A stretch of 64,000 nucleotides of DNA from Pontiella sulfatireligans (lineage in GTDB: Bacteria > Verrucomicrobiota > Kiritimatiellia > Kiritimatiellales > Pontiellaceae): contig NZ_CAAHFH010000002.1 in assembly GCF_900890705.1 (NCBI RefSeq), forward strand, positions 124,001 to 188,000, written 5' to 3'. Positions 33,801-43,723 of this stretch are shown here, one piece after another (the stretch's first letter is position 1; the number at the start of each line of letters is the position of its first letter). The notes beneath the pieces were generated by a model, which worked only from the letters and a program-made list of their open reading frames with translations, was not told the DNA's origin and did no database searches. The position numbers and the translations under genes are program-made.

Positions 33801-36800
33801 TGTTCCCGCGATCCACCACCAGCACCTGCACCGAAGCTTCGGCACGGGCGGACCCGCCACCCGAAATTTCATAGCTGAAGGTGAAGGGCGCCGAACCGGG
33901 ATGGTTCGTCTGGGTAAAGGCAATGCCGCTTCCATTAATCGCGATCTCGTCGATCCCGTTGGTGTCAGAAAGACCGGTAATCACGAATGACGCCGTTGAA
34001 CCCGGCAGCGTGTTGTCGTTGGCCAGCACCGGAAGCTGAACCGACTCGCCAAGGGCGACCGTAAAGAAGTCGTCATTGGCTTGAAGATGCCCGTTCAGCT
34101 CTTCCACCGTCACGCGCGCCACAACCCGTCCTTGGCTGTAGTTGCCCCACTCATCCTCAATCCCGTAGGTAAAGATTTCGTCGCCGACGAAATTGACCTC
34201 CGGACTGTAGGCGAGTGAGTTTATGTTGGTATGAGTCACCGCGTTGGTGCCGGTGCCGGATACGACAACGTTGGTCACGATTCCCACCGTGCCTCCGCTG
34301 TCTGGAATGCCGACGCGGGAGATCCAAACGGCGCCCCCGCGCTCGTTGTAGTTGACATCGTTCACCATCACCGAAAGCTCCACTCCGGCACTATCGGCTT
34401 CCACGCGGAACAGATCATCGTTGGCAAAAATGAACGACTGATCCGTCAGCGTATATTCAAAGGTGTCCACCCAGGTCGTGTTGGAAGGAATCCCGTCCAG
34501 AAAGGCCGAACCGGAGGGATCGTAGAAGGCTGTGGAGTTGGAGATGGCGTAAGCGCCGCCATACAGCGAAGTGCCCGTTCCGGGAATCAGCCATAACGAG
34601 TTGTCCGGCGCATTGCTGTTCACATCGTAATCGAAATCATTGCTGATCGGATGGTTGTTCGTAGTGAATGTAAACGGCTGGTCTTCCAGCGTCGTGATTT
34701 CGTCAGCCACGGCCACCGGCGCATCGTTCACACCGACCACCAGCACCACTACGTCGTTCGTCACGAAACCGCCGCGATCATCGGTAATGACCGCCTTAAA
34801 GGAGTCAATCAGCATTTCATTATGCTCCAGCTTGTTAAGTTGCTCAGAAGACGGCGCATCATATACGATGTTCGTAACCGCACCGGGCACCAGCGTCACG
34901 GCTACCCCGAGCATGCTTGGCATCACAGAAAAGACCCGCAACGCATCCGTCGTATCTTCATCTGAATCATTTTGCGTCACATTCGTGGCCACGATCAAGA
35001 GTTGAACATCCTCTGTTGTGCGCCACACATCCGCCAGCACCACACTATCGGCTTCGGTTGTCCCGGCCACCTGCACACGGGCATCCGCTCGCCCATCCGT
35101 TCCTGAAGCCGCACCGGCCGCATCCAGCACCGACAAACCGGAAATCACATTTCCCAAGGTGTTGGTGCCTTCCACAAACGGTGCCAGCACCGCAAGCGAA
35201 TCCGGATCCGGCGAGTTCATTGGAAGCTCATTCACGCCGGTAACATTAACGACGACCGGTACAAGGCCCACCGCCCCGTGAGAGTCGGACACGGCATAAT
35301 AGAACAGATCCTCTTCGGGCTCCCCAAACGCGAGCGCGTTCAAGTGCGACGACGTCCACGGATTATACAGAATGCTCGATTCCGCGCGGTCGGCGCGGAT
35401 TTCCAAAACAACCTCTGCGCCATATTGGCTGACAGCGGTCAAGCGGTTGCCATCGTCCAACTGGCCCCAAACGCCGGCAACGACCGAGCTGTCGACATAG
35501 ACCACCGGAATGGAGAACCGGTCGGCATCCAATACCGTGACCACTTGCGACCCGTTATAGGACGGATGTCCGCCATAGCCGGAAATCACTATTTGCGAGC
35601 CGGAAACCAAGCCGTGTCCGATCGATTCAATGGTTACAACTGAATCGCCCAGATTGCCGGAAACATTCTGAATTACGTTCACTTCATCCAGTACGCCCAC
35701 AATGGTCAAGGTGTTGGTGTTGTCATCGGTGTCGATGTCATCGTCGTTGGCCAATAAATTGGTCAGGCCCAGACGGGGCGCGGTTCCAAAGCTCGATTCA
35801 AAACCGGCGTCGGAATCAAACACATAGGCCGAACCCAGCAGATCCGGATCCGCCAGCAACCGCAGCGCTTCCTCTTCGGTACCGGAAAATTTGTCGGGCC
35901 CTCCAACGGGGACATCGTTGGCGCCGATGAGGGTAATGTTCACAACGTTCGACGAACTTCCGCCCCTCGAAGCCTCCGCAACCCAATACCCCGTATTGGT
36001 CTCGCTTCCCATATAGGCGTTCGTGATGCTAAAGGAATCGTTGGTTGCGGCGCTAACCGTGTAGACTTTGTTTGAGATGATCGAGTCGAAGATCCGCACT
36101 TCATCGCCGTTCTTCAGGCGGTGGTTGCGCGAGGTGATCACCACATTGGTTCCATTGCCCGAGGAAAGTTCAATTGCTGCGGTGCCTACATCCTCGATGC
36201 GGTACATGAATGAATCGCTAAGTTCTGCGCCGGCGGCGAGCTGCTGAATCGTGTTCGTTCCGCGGGGGTCGTACCACACGCTATCGCCGTATCCTGTTGC
36301 GGCGTTGGCAGCCACTTGACATGCTGCGCCCTGCTTCGCTGAATTCGTAAAAGTCGAAAGAGGCACGCCGGTCACGACAATGATATCCGTCCCGTCGGCA
36401 TCCTTGTCGTTGTCGAGCACCTGAATGCGCTTGAGCTCATCCTCGCCCACCACCACATAATCACTCACGGCCACAGGCGCGGCATTTGGCTCGCCAAAGC
36501 CACGTGTTCCTAAGCCTATGATTTCCTTTCCGGGCGAACTAAAAACCTCATCAATTATATAGCTGTGAGGGAGGAAGGCGAAACCGGAAAACTGCGGCGC
36601 GAGCGAGAGCGACGAGTCCGGAAAGGACAGGTCGTTTTCGACATCCGCCAGATTCTTAAAGACCGAATTGTAGGAGGCAGCCAGTACGACGAGGCCGCGG
36701 CTGTCTTTCAGCACCACCACGCCACGGGCTTCCAGTTCCAGATTGGCAAATGCGTTGGGCTGGACCACCGCCACATTGGTAACCCCCAGCATCAGCGAAT

Positions 36801-39800
36801 CAGAAACAATAATTCCGAATCCCGGATCTATCACGGTGTCCAGCGCAAAGATATGGCGCAGCGCTCCATCGCCGGAGGCGCTGTAATAGTCGTTCAAGGA
36901 GTCGTATGTGAACAACCGGAAGCCGCTCAGATCCGTGGGCAAAGCATTGCGAGGCACATAAAACTCGATAAAGTTGGTGGTGCCGGCGCTCATCTGAATT
37001 TCATTCACCAGCACCCGCTCGACGGCGCCGAATTCCGAGGCGCCGCAATCCGGCGCATCATCGCTGTCCGGCTTGCCGTTGCGAAGGACCCCTCGCTGGT
37101 CAACAGCAACAACCGGGTTGCTGCCATTGGTGCAGGCATTGATAGCCGGGCTTCCGGCCGTTAGCGGATAAACCGCAGCAGGCCCGATGTTATGAGTTAG
37201 CGGCCCCAGCAGCACATCTACAATGGTCTGGTCCGTTGCATCGGACAGCAGGTAAACATCATTCGGTTCATCGGAGAGAACTGAAAATGTGGAATCGTCA
37301 GAAGTATTGCCTCCCAGCGAATACATATCCCCTAAATTAACTTCCAGATTACGGCCCTGCTCATCCGAAAAGATGGTGTTCATCGGCCAAATGGTCGTTC
37401 CGGCGCCATTCGCATAAACCGAGCTGGCCAATCCTGCCTCATCGCGGTTTTCAGCAAAGGTGCAGTGGACCATCTCAACATCCAGATAGATCTGCGGATT
37501 AGAGTTTTCCGCATAGACCGCCCCGCCGCCATAGCCGGACGATGCCGCCTGGCGGTTTCCGGCGAACGTTGTATTGGTAAAGTAGCACGGCTGCGTGGTC
37601 CAAAGGGAAACCGCGCCCCCTCCAAGGCCGAGGGAGGCATCGGTTTGGTTGGACTGCAGCAGGCATTGCTCCAGAATAAGCTGGCCATGATCCACGTCGA
37701 TAGCCCCGCCCCACTGGGTCGCCACGGAATCGCGCACGATACAGGAACGCAGGACAAGCCGCCCGGCCGGCCCAACAGAAATGGCGCCGCCCGTGGGGGC
37801 GGATCCCTGCTCAAAAGCGATGCCTTCCATTTCCACATCGGCCTCGATTTGGAATAACTGCTGGTTCGGAATCCCGTCGCCGTTGGAATCGCCGCTGATC
37901 GTCAGCAGATCCGCGCCTGGCCCCTTGAAGTTTATATGCTTGGTCAACTCAATCACTCCATTGGTGTCGCTCAAACGAATGATCGCCGGATATTCGGGCA
38001 ACGCAAAGGTGACCACATCATTGGGCGCGGCATTCGAAATGGCGTACCGCAGCGATCCTTCGGCATTGTGGTCTTCCGCCTCCGTAACCATGATGTTGCG
38101 GGGGCGCTGGCGCAGGACGGTCTGAAGGTATTTCGTGGTGGTGTTGCCCAAATCGTCTTCCAGCGAAATCGTAAATTCAGTGGCGCCGTACGACCCTGAA
38201 GGGAAGCCCGCATAGTCATTGCTTACAGCAAAAGCAATATGCTTCAACAACCCTGAAATACCATCAACATAGTTGGTTGGAGTGCCGGCAATACTATTCG
38301 TATAGGTATACACGCCAGGCGATATGGTGGAAAATCCGGGAAATATATTCGTTACCGACAGCGTCCCTTTATCGCTGTCATCCATTGTAATCGTAAGATA
38401 CAGAATCGTGTTTGTGTTGTCATCATCGCTGACCCTGACATCCATGAACGGGCGCGGATTGAGCGGCTCGACCAAATGCGGAACATCCGGCGGAAGCACG
38501 ATCACCGGGGCGCCATTCACTCCATTGATTGCAACCGAGGCCTGATTATTATAGCTTTCCAAGCCCGGTTTATCCTTCACGTGAACCGTCAATGTTACCT
38601 GCTCCGTCTCCCCGACGGCCACCGAATTTTCGTTTGGAGTGAATAAACCGGACCGGAGTTGTTCCGAGGCTAAAGCCTGCGACATATACGAAGAAGGAAC
38701 CGACTGTGCAAAAGACCCCTTGTTCGTCGGGCTGGCGGTGACCCAATAGCTGACCAGCTGAGAGCCCTGACGATCAGGGTCCTGAACCAACGCATTTGGA
38801 AACGGCGAGACCGGCGTGGCATCGTCGGTAAAAACGGAGGCCGAAGAAATGCCGGAAACCAAAGGCGGATCATTGACTTCGGTAATCGTCAACACGGCGG
38901 CTGCGCTATTCGTACCATCCTCTCCAGCATATACCGTCAGCCGGAACGTTACGACCGAGCTTTCCGCCAGATTCGGTTTTGGAATATAGTAGATATTCTT
39001 GATGAACTGCTCGGCTTCATAGGGCGACCCGGTGAACGTGGCGGCCTCCGGCGAAAACGTCCCCAGCACATGCCCCACATCGCTCGGAGTGGTCAGCGCA
39101 ACCGCCACACTTGAACTGCCGAAGATCTGAATGCTTGGTGAAAAGATTTTTGCGGGCGCATTGTCGCCAATCGTGTTCGTGCTCAATCCTAGGTAGACGG
39201 CAGGAAGATCCTTAAGCATCTTAACGGTTCCAATCGCGGAAGCGGTTTGAGTGGAATGGATTTGATTGGTGTCGCCAACATTCAAGAAGTCGTGCAGCTG
39301 CACATCGAACTCCACCGATGCGGTTTGGCCGATCGGCAAGCCGCCGCCGAAGGGAGCGTATACCAGATTCGTCAACACGGCCTCGATTTCCGCCAGTGTT
39401 CCGGTGGACGACAGGTCGCCGGTCAGCTCGCCGCCCACGTCGCCGCCCACTGTTATGCTGAACGCATAGCGCTCGAACTCGGTTCCGAAGGCATCCGCAT
39501 CGGTGATGGTGGCATTGGGGAAAATATTAAAATCTGCATTGGTGCTGGTGGCGGCAAACCCGGTGATGCCCGAAAGCACCGGCTCATCCTCAACCGCATT
39601 CACGGTCACGCTGAACGTTTCGTCGCTCGTATCACCGGCCCCGTCCGTCACCCGGAGGGTGACATTTTCAGTCCCGCTTCGATCCGCGGCCGGCGTGAGC
39701 CGCACCGTACGGTTTGAGCCGCTTCCGCCCGTCACAACCGCTTCAGCAGGGAAGAGAATCGTGGGAGCTGAAATATTGGTTACCAATAGGCTGGTCGCAG

Positions 39801-40059
39801 CCGTTTCGGCATCGGAGACGGTAAAATTAATCAGCCCCGAGTTGGTGTCTTCATCAAACGCAGGAACGGTAATATTGGAAATGGCGGGGTTCGCCGCCCA
39901 GGCTATCATGGCGCTCCCCCACAAAAACACAGCCGTACACAAGAAAGGCATTACACGCTTGGACATCCGTTTATCATTCAGCAGTTTCATAGCACTTATC
40001 CTCATATCGGAGCCTCTTCGCGCCGCGTTTTCATTTCTAAAATCGTTCAGCTGTCTCAT
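30799..40059 (-). CDS. Giant secreted cadherin-like / Big_9-repeat protein (3086 aa)
   Basis: 3086 residues if started at 40059; an internal start about 20 residues later (MRISAMKLLNDKRM) is also possible. A signal peptide lies near residues 30-55 (VMPFLCTAVFLWGSAMIAWA). Residues about 55-690 are cadherin-like beta domains. About 690-1040 form a right-handed beta-helix ending in the pattern VDQRGVLRNGKPDSDDAPDC (choice-of-anchor Q type). A lamin-tail-like domain follows (VLVNEIQMSAGTTNFIEFYV). Then come more than fifteen tandem domains with the mark LANDxxLP...FTYxxxDGxG (Big_9/VCBS type). The C-terminus has a calcium-loop DGDGLINIEEYVFGTDP and a final beta module ending YRLKVYY. Probably a surface adhesin or stalk. 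Last gene of the six-gene operon. Confidence 0.85.
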   Translation of the reverse strand: MRQLNDFRNENAARRGSDMRISAMKLLNDKRMSKRVMPFLCTAVFLWGSAMIAWAANPAISNITVPAFDEDTNSGLINFTVSDAETAATSLLVTNISAPTILFPAEAVVTGGSGSNRTVRLTPAADRSGTENVTLRVTDGAGDTSDETFSVTVNAVEDEPVLSGITGFAATSTNADFNIFPNATITDADAFGTEFERYAFSITVGGDVGGELTGDLSSTGTLAEIEAVLTNLVYAPFGGGLPIGQTASVEFDVQLHDFLNVGDTNQIHSTQTASAIGTVKMLKDLPAVYLGLSTNTIGDNAPAKIFSPSIQIFGSSSVAVALTTPSDVGHVLGTFSPEAATFTGSPYEAEQFIKNIYYIPKPNLAESSVVTFRLTVYAGEDGTNSAAAVLTITEVNDPPLVSGISSASVFTDDATPVSPFPNALVQDPDRQGSQLVSYWVTASPTNKGSFAQSVPSSYMSQALASEQLRSGLFTPNENSVAVGETEQVTLTVHVKDKPGLESYNNQASVAINGVNGAPVIVLPPDVPHLVEPLNPRPFMDVRVSDDDNTNTILYLTITMDDSDKGTLSVTNIFPGFSTISPGVYTYTNSIAGTPTNYVDGISGLLKHIAFAVSNDYAGFPSGSYGATEFTISLEDDLGNTTTKYLQTVLRQRPRNIMVTEAEDHNAEGSLRYAISNAAPNDVVTFALPEYPAIIRLSDTNGVIELTKHINFKGPGADLLTISGDSNGDGIPNQQLFQIEADVEMEGIAFEQGSAPTGGAISVGPAGRLVLRSCIVRDSVATQWGGAIDVDHGQLILEQCLLQSNQTDASLGLGGGAVSLWTTQPCYFTNTTFAGNRQAASSGYGGGAVYAENSNPQIYLDVEMVHCTFAENRDEAGLASSVYANGAGTTIWPMNTIFSDEQGRNLEVNLGDMYSLGGNTSDDSTFSVLSDEPNDVYLLSDATDQTIVDVLLGPLTHNIGPAAVYPLTAGSPAINACTNGSNPVVAVDQRGVLRNGKPDSDDAPDCGASEFGAVERVLVNEIQMSAGTTNFIEFYVPRNALPTDLSGFRLFTYDSLNDYYSASGDGALRHIFALDTVIDPGFGIIVSDSLMLGVTNVAVVQPNAFANLELEARGVVVLKDSRGLVVLAASYNSVFKNLADVENDLSFPDSSLSLAPQFSGFAFLPHSYIIDEVFSSPGKEIIGLGTRGFGEPNAAPVAVSDYVVVGEDELKRIQVLDNDKDADGTDIIVVTGVPLSTFTNSAKQGAACQVAANAATGYGDSVWYDPRGTNTIQQLAAGAELSDSFMYRIEDVGTAAIELSSGNGTNVVITSRNHRLKNGDEVRIFDSIISNKVYTVSAATNDSFSITNAYMGSETNTGYWVAEASRGGSSSNVVNITLIGANDVPVGGPDKFSGTEEEALRLLADPDLLGSAYVFDSDAGFESSFGTAPRLGLTNLLANDDDIDTDDNTNTLTIVGVLDEVNVIQNVSGNLGDSVVTIESIGHGLVSGSQIVISGYGGHPSYNGSQVVTVLDADRFSIPVVYVDSSVVAGVWGQLDDGNRLTAVSQYGAEVVLEIRADRAESSILYNPWTSSHLNALAFGEPEEDLFYYAVSDSHGAVGLVPVVVNVTGVNELPMNSPDPDSLAVLAPFVEGTNTLGNVISGLSVLDAAGAASGTDGRADARVQVAGTTEADSVVLADVWRTTEDVQLLIVATNVTQNDSDEDTTDALRVFSVMPSMLGVAVTLVPGAVTNIVYDAPSSEQLNKLEHNEMLIDSFKAVITDDRGGFVTNDVVVLVVGVNDAPVAVADEITTLEDQPFTFTTNNHPISNDFDYDVNSNAPDNSLWLIPGTGTSLYGGAYAISNSTAFYDPSGSAFLDGIPSNTTWVDTFEYTLTDQSFIFANDDLFRVEADSAGVELSVMVNDVNYNERGGAVWISRVGIPDSGGTVGIVTNVVVSGTGTNAVTHTNINSLAYSPEVNFVGDEIFTYGIEDEWGNYSQGRVVARVTVEELNGHLQANDDFFTVALGESVQLPVLANDNTLPGSTASFVITGLSDTNGIDEIAINGSGIAFTQTNHPGSAPFTFSYEISGGGSARAEASVQVLVVDRGNKLPTQDDHFHVNANSFDNFMDVVLNDSILPGIGNLDILSISLEPANGSVTVDQDANRLLYTPQAGYFGEDKLGYKVIDGLGGTGTGTVWVTVGNPVAANDSFVVHTNDAGMQVDLDVLANDLVLPDMPASLKITDVSPSNALIEVASDGQSLLFTAESGLIGSTNFTYTVRDGNGTGSRELTAVLTVTLVADGVFGNADAFRVAKDDASVTLPVLVNDRSLLNGGDSGRKLSVISIGTGSDAPNHGGSVLIASGNQELLYTPVPGFTGEETFTYLMTDAYGTDSARVTLIVGGGIIAANDDAYAVYHEGTNTPAFTLPVLHNDAIVPDTGGLLEIVGVGITDSNATNAPTQQGNVEVAGDGQSLIYTPSTNAASSSYQETFTYELSDGTANRAFAKVTIDVLLRDADVDLSDEINDDRFTVQRNSTANLLPLLRNDGAIPSSASGWSITSASSPEQGGQVVVSGGSVVFIPLPDFVGTDRFAYSISDGFGGTAEAEVLVKVGDLMLNEDRFTVISGTASNILDVLSNDGILPGPEYELVLDGAGAFSVSTNGVHYTPGSGYAGTYPYTETFEYSVLDDSSNAVKQLVHVLVVEEGSDRSNATVSITVQGVNDLPVLSGFIGGLVMDDNTQTNIFAGASVTDVDLWGDEEQLVVIVLDDAVKGTIEPLGNFSLTGPGRYEMRDTPSAVSAALGALEFVPTENRIPGISSEVTGVDVFVSDPFIVDDPLTNHLDILVWSVNDPPVINGLVDPLGVRDGEVLIPFQFVQVEDVDEMGTQLLTASVRLLFAPRQGAFYPASLGGFTEVGNDYYVMANASPMSITTALRGLRYNINGGVSSGTSETEVFEIRVNDAFVAAPVEADVTMTIYAANAFIGSWRTAHFGSNTAIDGDNQDPDGDGLINIEEYVFGTDPMVPNDDLAHSLAWEPSPAEGTLTASHNSRADDPTLIYVLEKSTDMETWEHAGEWIVDRSTTTPVAGIQRALLSIDIDDDENCCYRLKVYY

Positions 40060-41031
40060 CTAAAACCCATTCGCAAATTTTACCGGCGCGTCCTCTTTCG
40101 GGGCAGCCAGCGTGGCCAGCACAACCTGATTGATCCGCGGACCGGCCGCCTCTAGGCATTCCATGTAATAGCGTTCTTCCAACGCATCCCGCTTGGCGGC
40201 GACAAGCCGCTTTTGGAGCAAGGGCCGAGCCTGCTCAAACGGCTTCACTGTTGAGGGCCGTTCATCGGTCCGCATCACCAGAAAAAGCCCCGGCCCTGCC
40301 GCTATGATTTCGCTCAGCTCGCCTACGGGAAGGCGCTGCGCCGCCTGCACGACTTCATCCGGGATTCGCGCGAGCCCTTTGCGTTCATCGATCCAACCCA
40401 GATCGCCGCCTCGGTAGCGGCTCACCGCATCGTCGCTGTATTGAATGGAAAGTTGATCAAAGCCCTTCGCAAGCGGGAGCGCGGCTGATCCGCGCTGTTC
40501 AACGGCCAAGCGGCGGGCCTCTGCCATTCGTGCGCGGATTTCAGCGCGCTTGGCCTCGCTGGCGTTTTTCTCGATCGCGAGATGCAGCATGGCCAGTCGA
40601 TCGAGGGCCGGCGTGGTAAAGTCCGCGATGCGCTCGCGGTAGGCCTGTTCCACCTCGCCCTCGCTGACGGCCACGGAATCGAGCAGCGCCGGCAGCTCTC
40701 GGTCGCGCAAACGGGCCACCAGCAACCGCTCAATTTCCCGCTGGATTTCAGGATCGTTTTCCAGTCCCGTTTCCCGGCTTTTCATCAGCATCGATTCCCG
40801 CAGCATCATCCGGTTGAGCAGCTCCGCAGGCGCCAGCGCCGGCAGACCGCTCTCCATCCGGCGCTCCGCCTCGACGGCCAAATCATCAGGCATGATGATC
40901 CGGTCGCCGATCATCGCGACGGCATCTGCCGGCAAGCCGGCCGGCGCCTCCTGCTTTGAGCAGGATGACCCAAGCAGCAATGCCGCTGCGCTGCAGACGC
41001 CGATGACCTTCTGGGAAAAATGCACGCTCAT
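40060..41031 (-). CDS. SurA/PpiC-type peptidyl-prolyl isomerase lipoprotein
   Basis: 323 residues. Begins with a lipoprotein signal peptide whose lipobox is LLLGSSC (cysteine near residue 24). An N-terminal helical chaperone-like part (ERRMESGLPALAPAELLNRM) is followed by a parvulin domain (about 145-265: LDRLAMLHLAIEKNASEAKR, SRYRGGDLGWIDERKGLARI, GPGLFLVMRTDERPSTVKPF), the PpiC/SurA plan. Such proteins escort outer-membrane and secreted proteins through the periplasm. It lies between two giant secreted proteins: its stop codon directly abuts the 3086-residue gene, and it starts 18 bp after the Calx-beta gene. It is very likely the dedicated foldase of this operon. Confidence 0.88.
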   Translation of the reverse strand: MSVHFSQKVIGVCSAAALLLGSSCSKQEAPAGLPADAVAMIGDRIIMPDDLAVEAERRMESGLPALAPAELLNRMMLRESMLMKSRETGLENDPEIQREIERLLVARLRDRELPALLDSVAVSEGEVEQAYRERIADFTTPALDRLAMLHLAIEKNASEAKRAEIRARMAEARRLAVEQRGSAALPLAKGFDQLSIQYSDDAVSRYRGGDLGWIDERKGLARIPDEVVQAAQRLPVGELSEIIAAGPGLFLVMRTDERPSTVKPFEQARPLLQKRLVAAKRDALEERYYMECLEAAGPRINQVVLATLAAPKEDAPVKFANGF

Positions 41032-41049
41032 AGGAAGCCGATCTGATCC

Positions 41050-43704
41050 TTATTCATAATCAACACGGACGCGCATGAAGACCTGCTCTTCGGTTTCAAC
41101 CAAAGGAACCACTTCATAGGTTTCAACATCCGCCGCCGTGGCGTGTTCCGGTGCAGTGATCTTGCGGATCATCGACTCGGACTCGCTCCACGAAACCAGA
41201 TCGCTGGAGACCGCCACGGAGATCGCGATGTCGGTCGCCGCCGGATTGCGGTGCACATCCACCGTCATATGGCCGTCGCGCCAGACAATCTTCGGCAAAC
41301 GCGCCAAGTCAGGCTGTTGTGGATTCATTCCATAGGCATACCGCAGCAGGTGGTCGCTGCCGGTGCTACCGCTGTCCTCCATCGCAAAGTCCTCCAGACT
41401 GGCGGTCGACCCCGGGAACTCGCGGGCCTGCCACTGGGCCAGCGTATCGCGCAGGGCCACAATCGTCACACGCCCTTCGGCGACATCCGCCAGCGCATAG
41501 GTGCTGCGAGCCTTCACGGCAATGTCGACCACTTCGGCGCCGCCATCGAGCACGGCGGTGCCGAGCGGAAGGATCTCAATCAGGATTTCGGCGTCTCCTG
41601 CGCCAAAGCTGACGAAGGAGGAAACAGACTGATAGTCGACGCCGCTCTCCGCCTCACCGCCGATCGTCAATTGAACAACCAAGGAATTGGCCAGCTGGCC
41701 GTTGCGGCTCAACAGGATCCAGCCCGGACTGAGCGGATTCGTCGTGGCGAGGCGTTCGAGCACCTCGATGCCGACGACCGCCTGCAGGTCTTTAATAACA
41801 ACCTCTGCGCGGTCCTCCATTCCGATCAGATAAGCCGGATCGCTGAGCAGCACCAACTCGACGATTTCATCGGGTTCAATCGTATTGTCGGCAAAAGGCT
41901 GAATCTGCACTTGAGCCGTTTTTTGACCGGCGGCAAACTGAACCGTGAGTGCGGTGGCCGCATAATCGGTTCCGTTCAAGGCAGCGCCGTCCAGCGAGAA
42001 ATTCACGGTCAGCGGGAGGGCCCAGTCGCCCTGGCGTTCCAGCGTAAAGACGCCGGAGTTCCCGGCATTCTCTGAGGCCGCCGCATCGGAAGCAACCACG
42101 GACACAAGCGGCAGCAGCCGCAGCCCGCCCGCCTTGACCAGACCGTTGGCCACGAGCTGGTACGCGTCCAAAGCGGAGAGGGAAAGGTCGGCCAGCGTGA
42201 CCGTCAGATTCGTGAAGGTTTGACCGTTGCCATCGAGCCCAATCCGCACGAGCGTATCGGAACCGGCCGCTTCAAATTGGATGTAGTCATCGACCCGGCC
42301 CGACGCCCCGCTCAACAATTGGCTGAAGTCCAGCACATCGAGGTCCGCAATGCTGTAGTCGGCAATCAGATCGGCACCCCGGTCGTTCGCCTTAAAGAGA
42401 AACTGGTCACGCCCGCCGCCGCCGCTCAAGCTGTCGTTGCCGCGCCCGCCGATGAGCACGTCGTCGGCCATTCCGCCGGCCAGCGCGTCATCGCCGCGTC
42501 CGCCAAGAATGTACTGTTGCCGTTCGTCGCCAAACTTAGGCTGGTACAGCGAGGCATAGCCGGCAGCTGTCAGGCCCGAACTCGGAACCTGCACGTCCAC
42601 CGCCACCAGTTCATCGGCGGCATCCCAGACGACCGCATCGCCTGCCCGGCTGGCGAGGAAGGTTTCTCTCCGGAGTCCGCCGGATTCAGAGACCATAATA
42701 TCGCTTGCCGGAAGTTCGTAGAAGCGCAGCGCCACCGAACCTTCCGCCACGGGATGCGCCGCATCTTCATCCTGCACCGCCACGGAAAACGCCGTGTTGC
42801 TGGCGCTGGAGACGTCGCCTTCCTGCACAAATACAAAGCGGCCGGAATTGACGTCGGCCTGCGTGAACTGGCCACCGACGGCCAGATCAAGATCCGGCGC
42901 TCCCGGGTTTTCAACGGCGTTGCGCAGCACCAAGCGGCCAAACATCGGCAGCGCGGTCAACGTGTAGCGGATATCGGATGGTGCGCTGTCGGAATCAGAG
43001 GCCAATAGGCGGAAGCCGGTGGTGTGGCCGGCATAGGCCAGCAGCTCCTGCGTCAGCAGGCCCGGCAGCCGGTTGTCCTGGTTGGGGCCTAGCCCGAGAA
43101 GATATTCCTGCAGGTTGGCGATTCCATCGCCGTCAAGATCCAGCGAAGCGTCGCTGGGGTCTTGCAGATCCAGTTCATTCAGAGTTTCCCACCAGTCGGG
43201 CATGCCGTCGAGATCGGTATCCAACGGCGCAACATCCACGGCCAAGTCCAGCCGGTAAGTGGCGGCGCGGCTCTGCTGGCCCACTTCAAAATAGGAACCG
43301 CTTGGCCCGACAAACTCAGCGGCGATGCCGTCGACCAAAGCCTGGGCATGCTCGTTGGTGCTGCCCGTCGGCGGCATTGGAATGCCAACGCCCGGGTCGA
43401 GGCCGATCACTTCAGCCGAGTGCGGCACTTCAATCCGGTAGCTGAAGATGCCGTTGTTCAGCGGGAACAAACCGGTTTCGATCTGCAGTTCGGAGCCGTC
43501 GGCGCGCCGGATGGTCCACTCCAGAAACCCCTCGTGCATCACAAACGGCTGTGCACCGCCCACGCCCGTCACCTTTCCATAAAAGGTGGTCGGCGGTTCC
43601 GTAATGGTTGCCGCCTCCGAGGGCGGCCCGGAAAACACCGCTGCGAATAAAAGCACCCATGAAAGCGCGCTGGAGAACCTAACTGAGATATCTGTTTGTT
43701 TCAT
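41050..43704 (-). CDS. Secreted Calx-beta / RTX calcium-binding protein
   Basis: 884 residues with a signal peptide (residues about 8-31, ending PPSEAATI). After a TSP3-like calcium stretch (DTDLDGMPDWWETLNELDLQ) comes a cadherin-like CSPG4-type domain. Then RTX nonapeptides (GGRGDDALAGG, IGGRGNDSLSGGGGRDQF) bind calcium, followed by two Calx-beta domains (ASENAGNSGVFTLERQGDWA and the partner with SGVDYQSVSSFVSFGAGD). The C-terminus is the same kind of module seen in the giant neighbour: LLRYAYGMNPQQPDL then a beta sandwich ending FMRVRVDYE. All of this points to a calcium-stabilised surface protein. Gene four of the operon. Confidence 0.85.
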   Translation of the reverse strand: MKQTDISVRFSSALSWVLLFAAVFSGPPSEAATITEPPTTFYGKVTGVGGAQPFVMHEGFLEWTIRRADGSELQIETGLFPLNNGIFSYRIEVPHSAEVIGLDPGVGIPMPPTGSTNEHAQALVDGIAAEFVGPSGSYFEVGQQSRAATYRLDLAVDVAPLDTDLDGMPDWWETLNELDLQDPSDASLDLDGDGIANLQEYLLGLGPNQDNRLPGLLTQELLAYAGHTTGFRLLASDSDSAPSDIRYTLTALPMFGRLVLRNAVENPGAPDLDLAVGGQFTQADVNSGRFVFVQEGDVSSASNTAFSVAVQDEDAAHPVAEGSVALRFYELPASDIMVSESGGLRRETFLASRAGDAVVWDAADELVAVDVQVPSSGLTAAGYASLYQPKFGDERQQYILGGRGDDALAGGMADDVLIGGRGNDSLSGGGGRDQFLFKANDRGADLIADYSIADLDVLDFSQLLSGASGRVDDYIQFEAAGSDTLVRIGLDGNGQTFTNLTVTLADLSLSALDAYQLVANGLVKAGGLRLLPLVSVVASDAAASENAGNSGVFTLERQGDWALPLTVNFSLDGAALNGTDYAATALTVQFAAGQKTAQVQIQPFADNTIEPDEIVELVLLSDPAYLIGMEDRAEVVIKDLQAVVGIEVLERLATTNPLSPGWILLSRNGQLANSLVVQLTIGGEAESGVDYQSVSSFVSFGAGDAEILIEILPLGTAVLDGGAEVVDIAVKARSTYALADVAEGRVTIVALRDTLAQWQAREFPGSTASLEDFAMEDSGSTGSDHLLRYAYGMNPQQPDLARLPKIVWRDGHMTVDVHRNPAATDIAISVAVSSDLVSWSESESMIRKITAPEHATAADVETYEVVPLVETEEQVFMRVRVDYE

Positions 43705-43723
43705 AGTTCACGCCTCTTAGAGG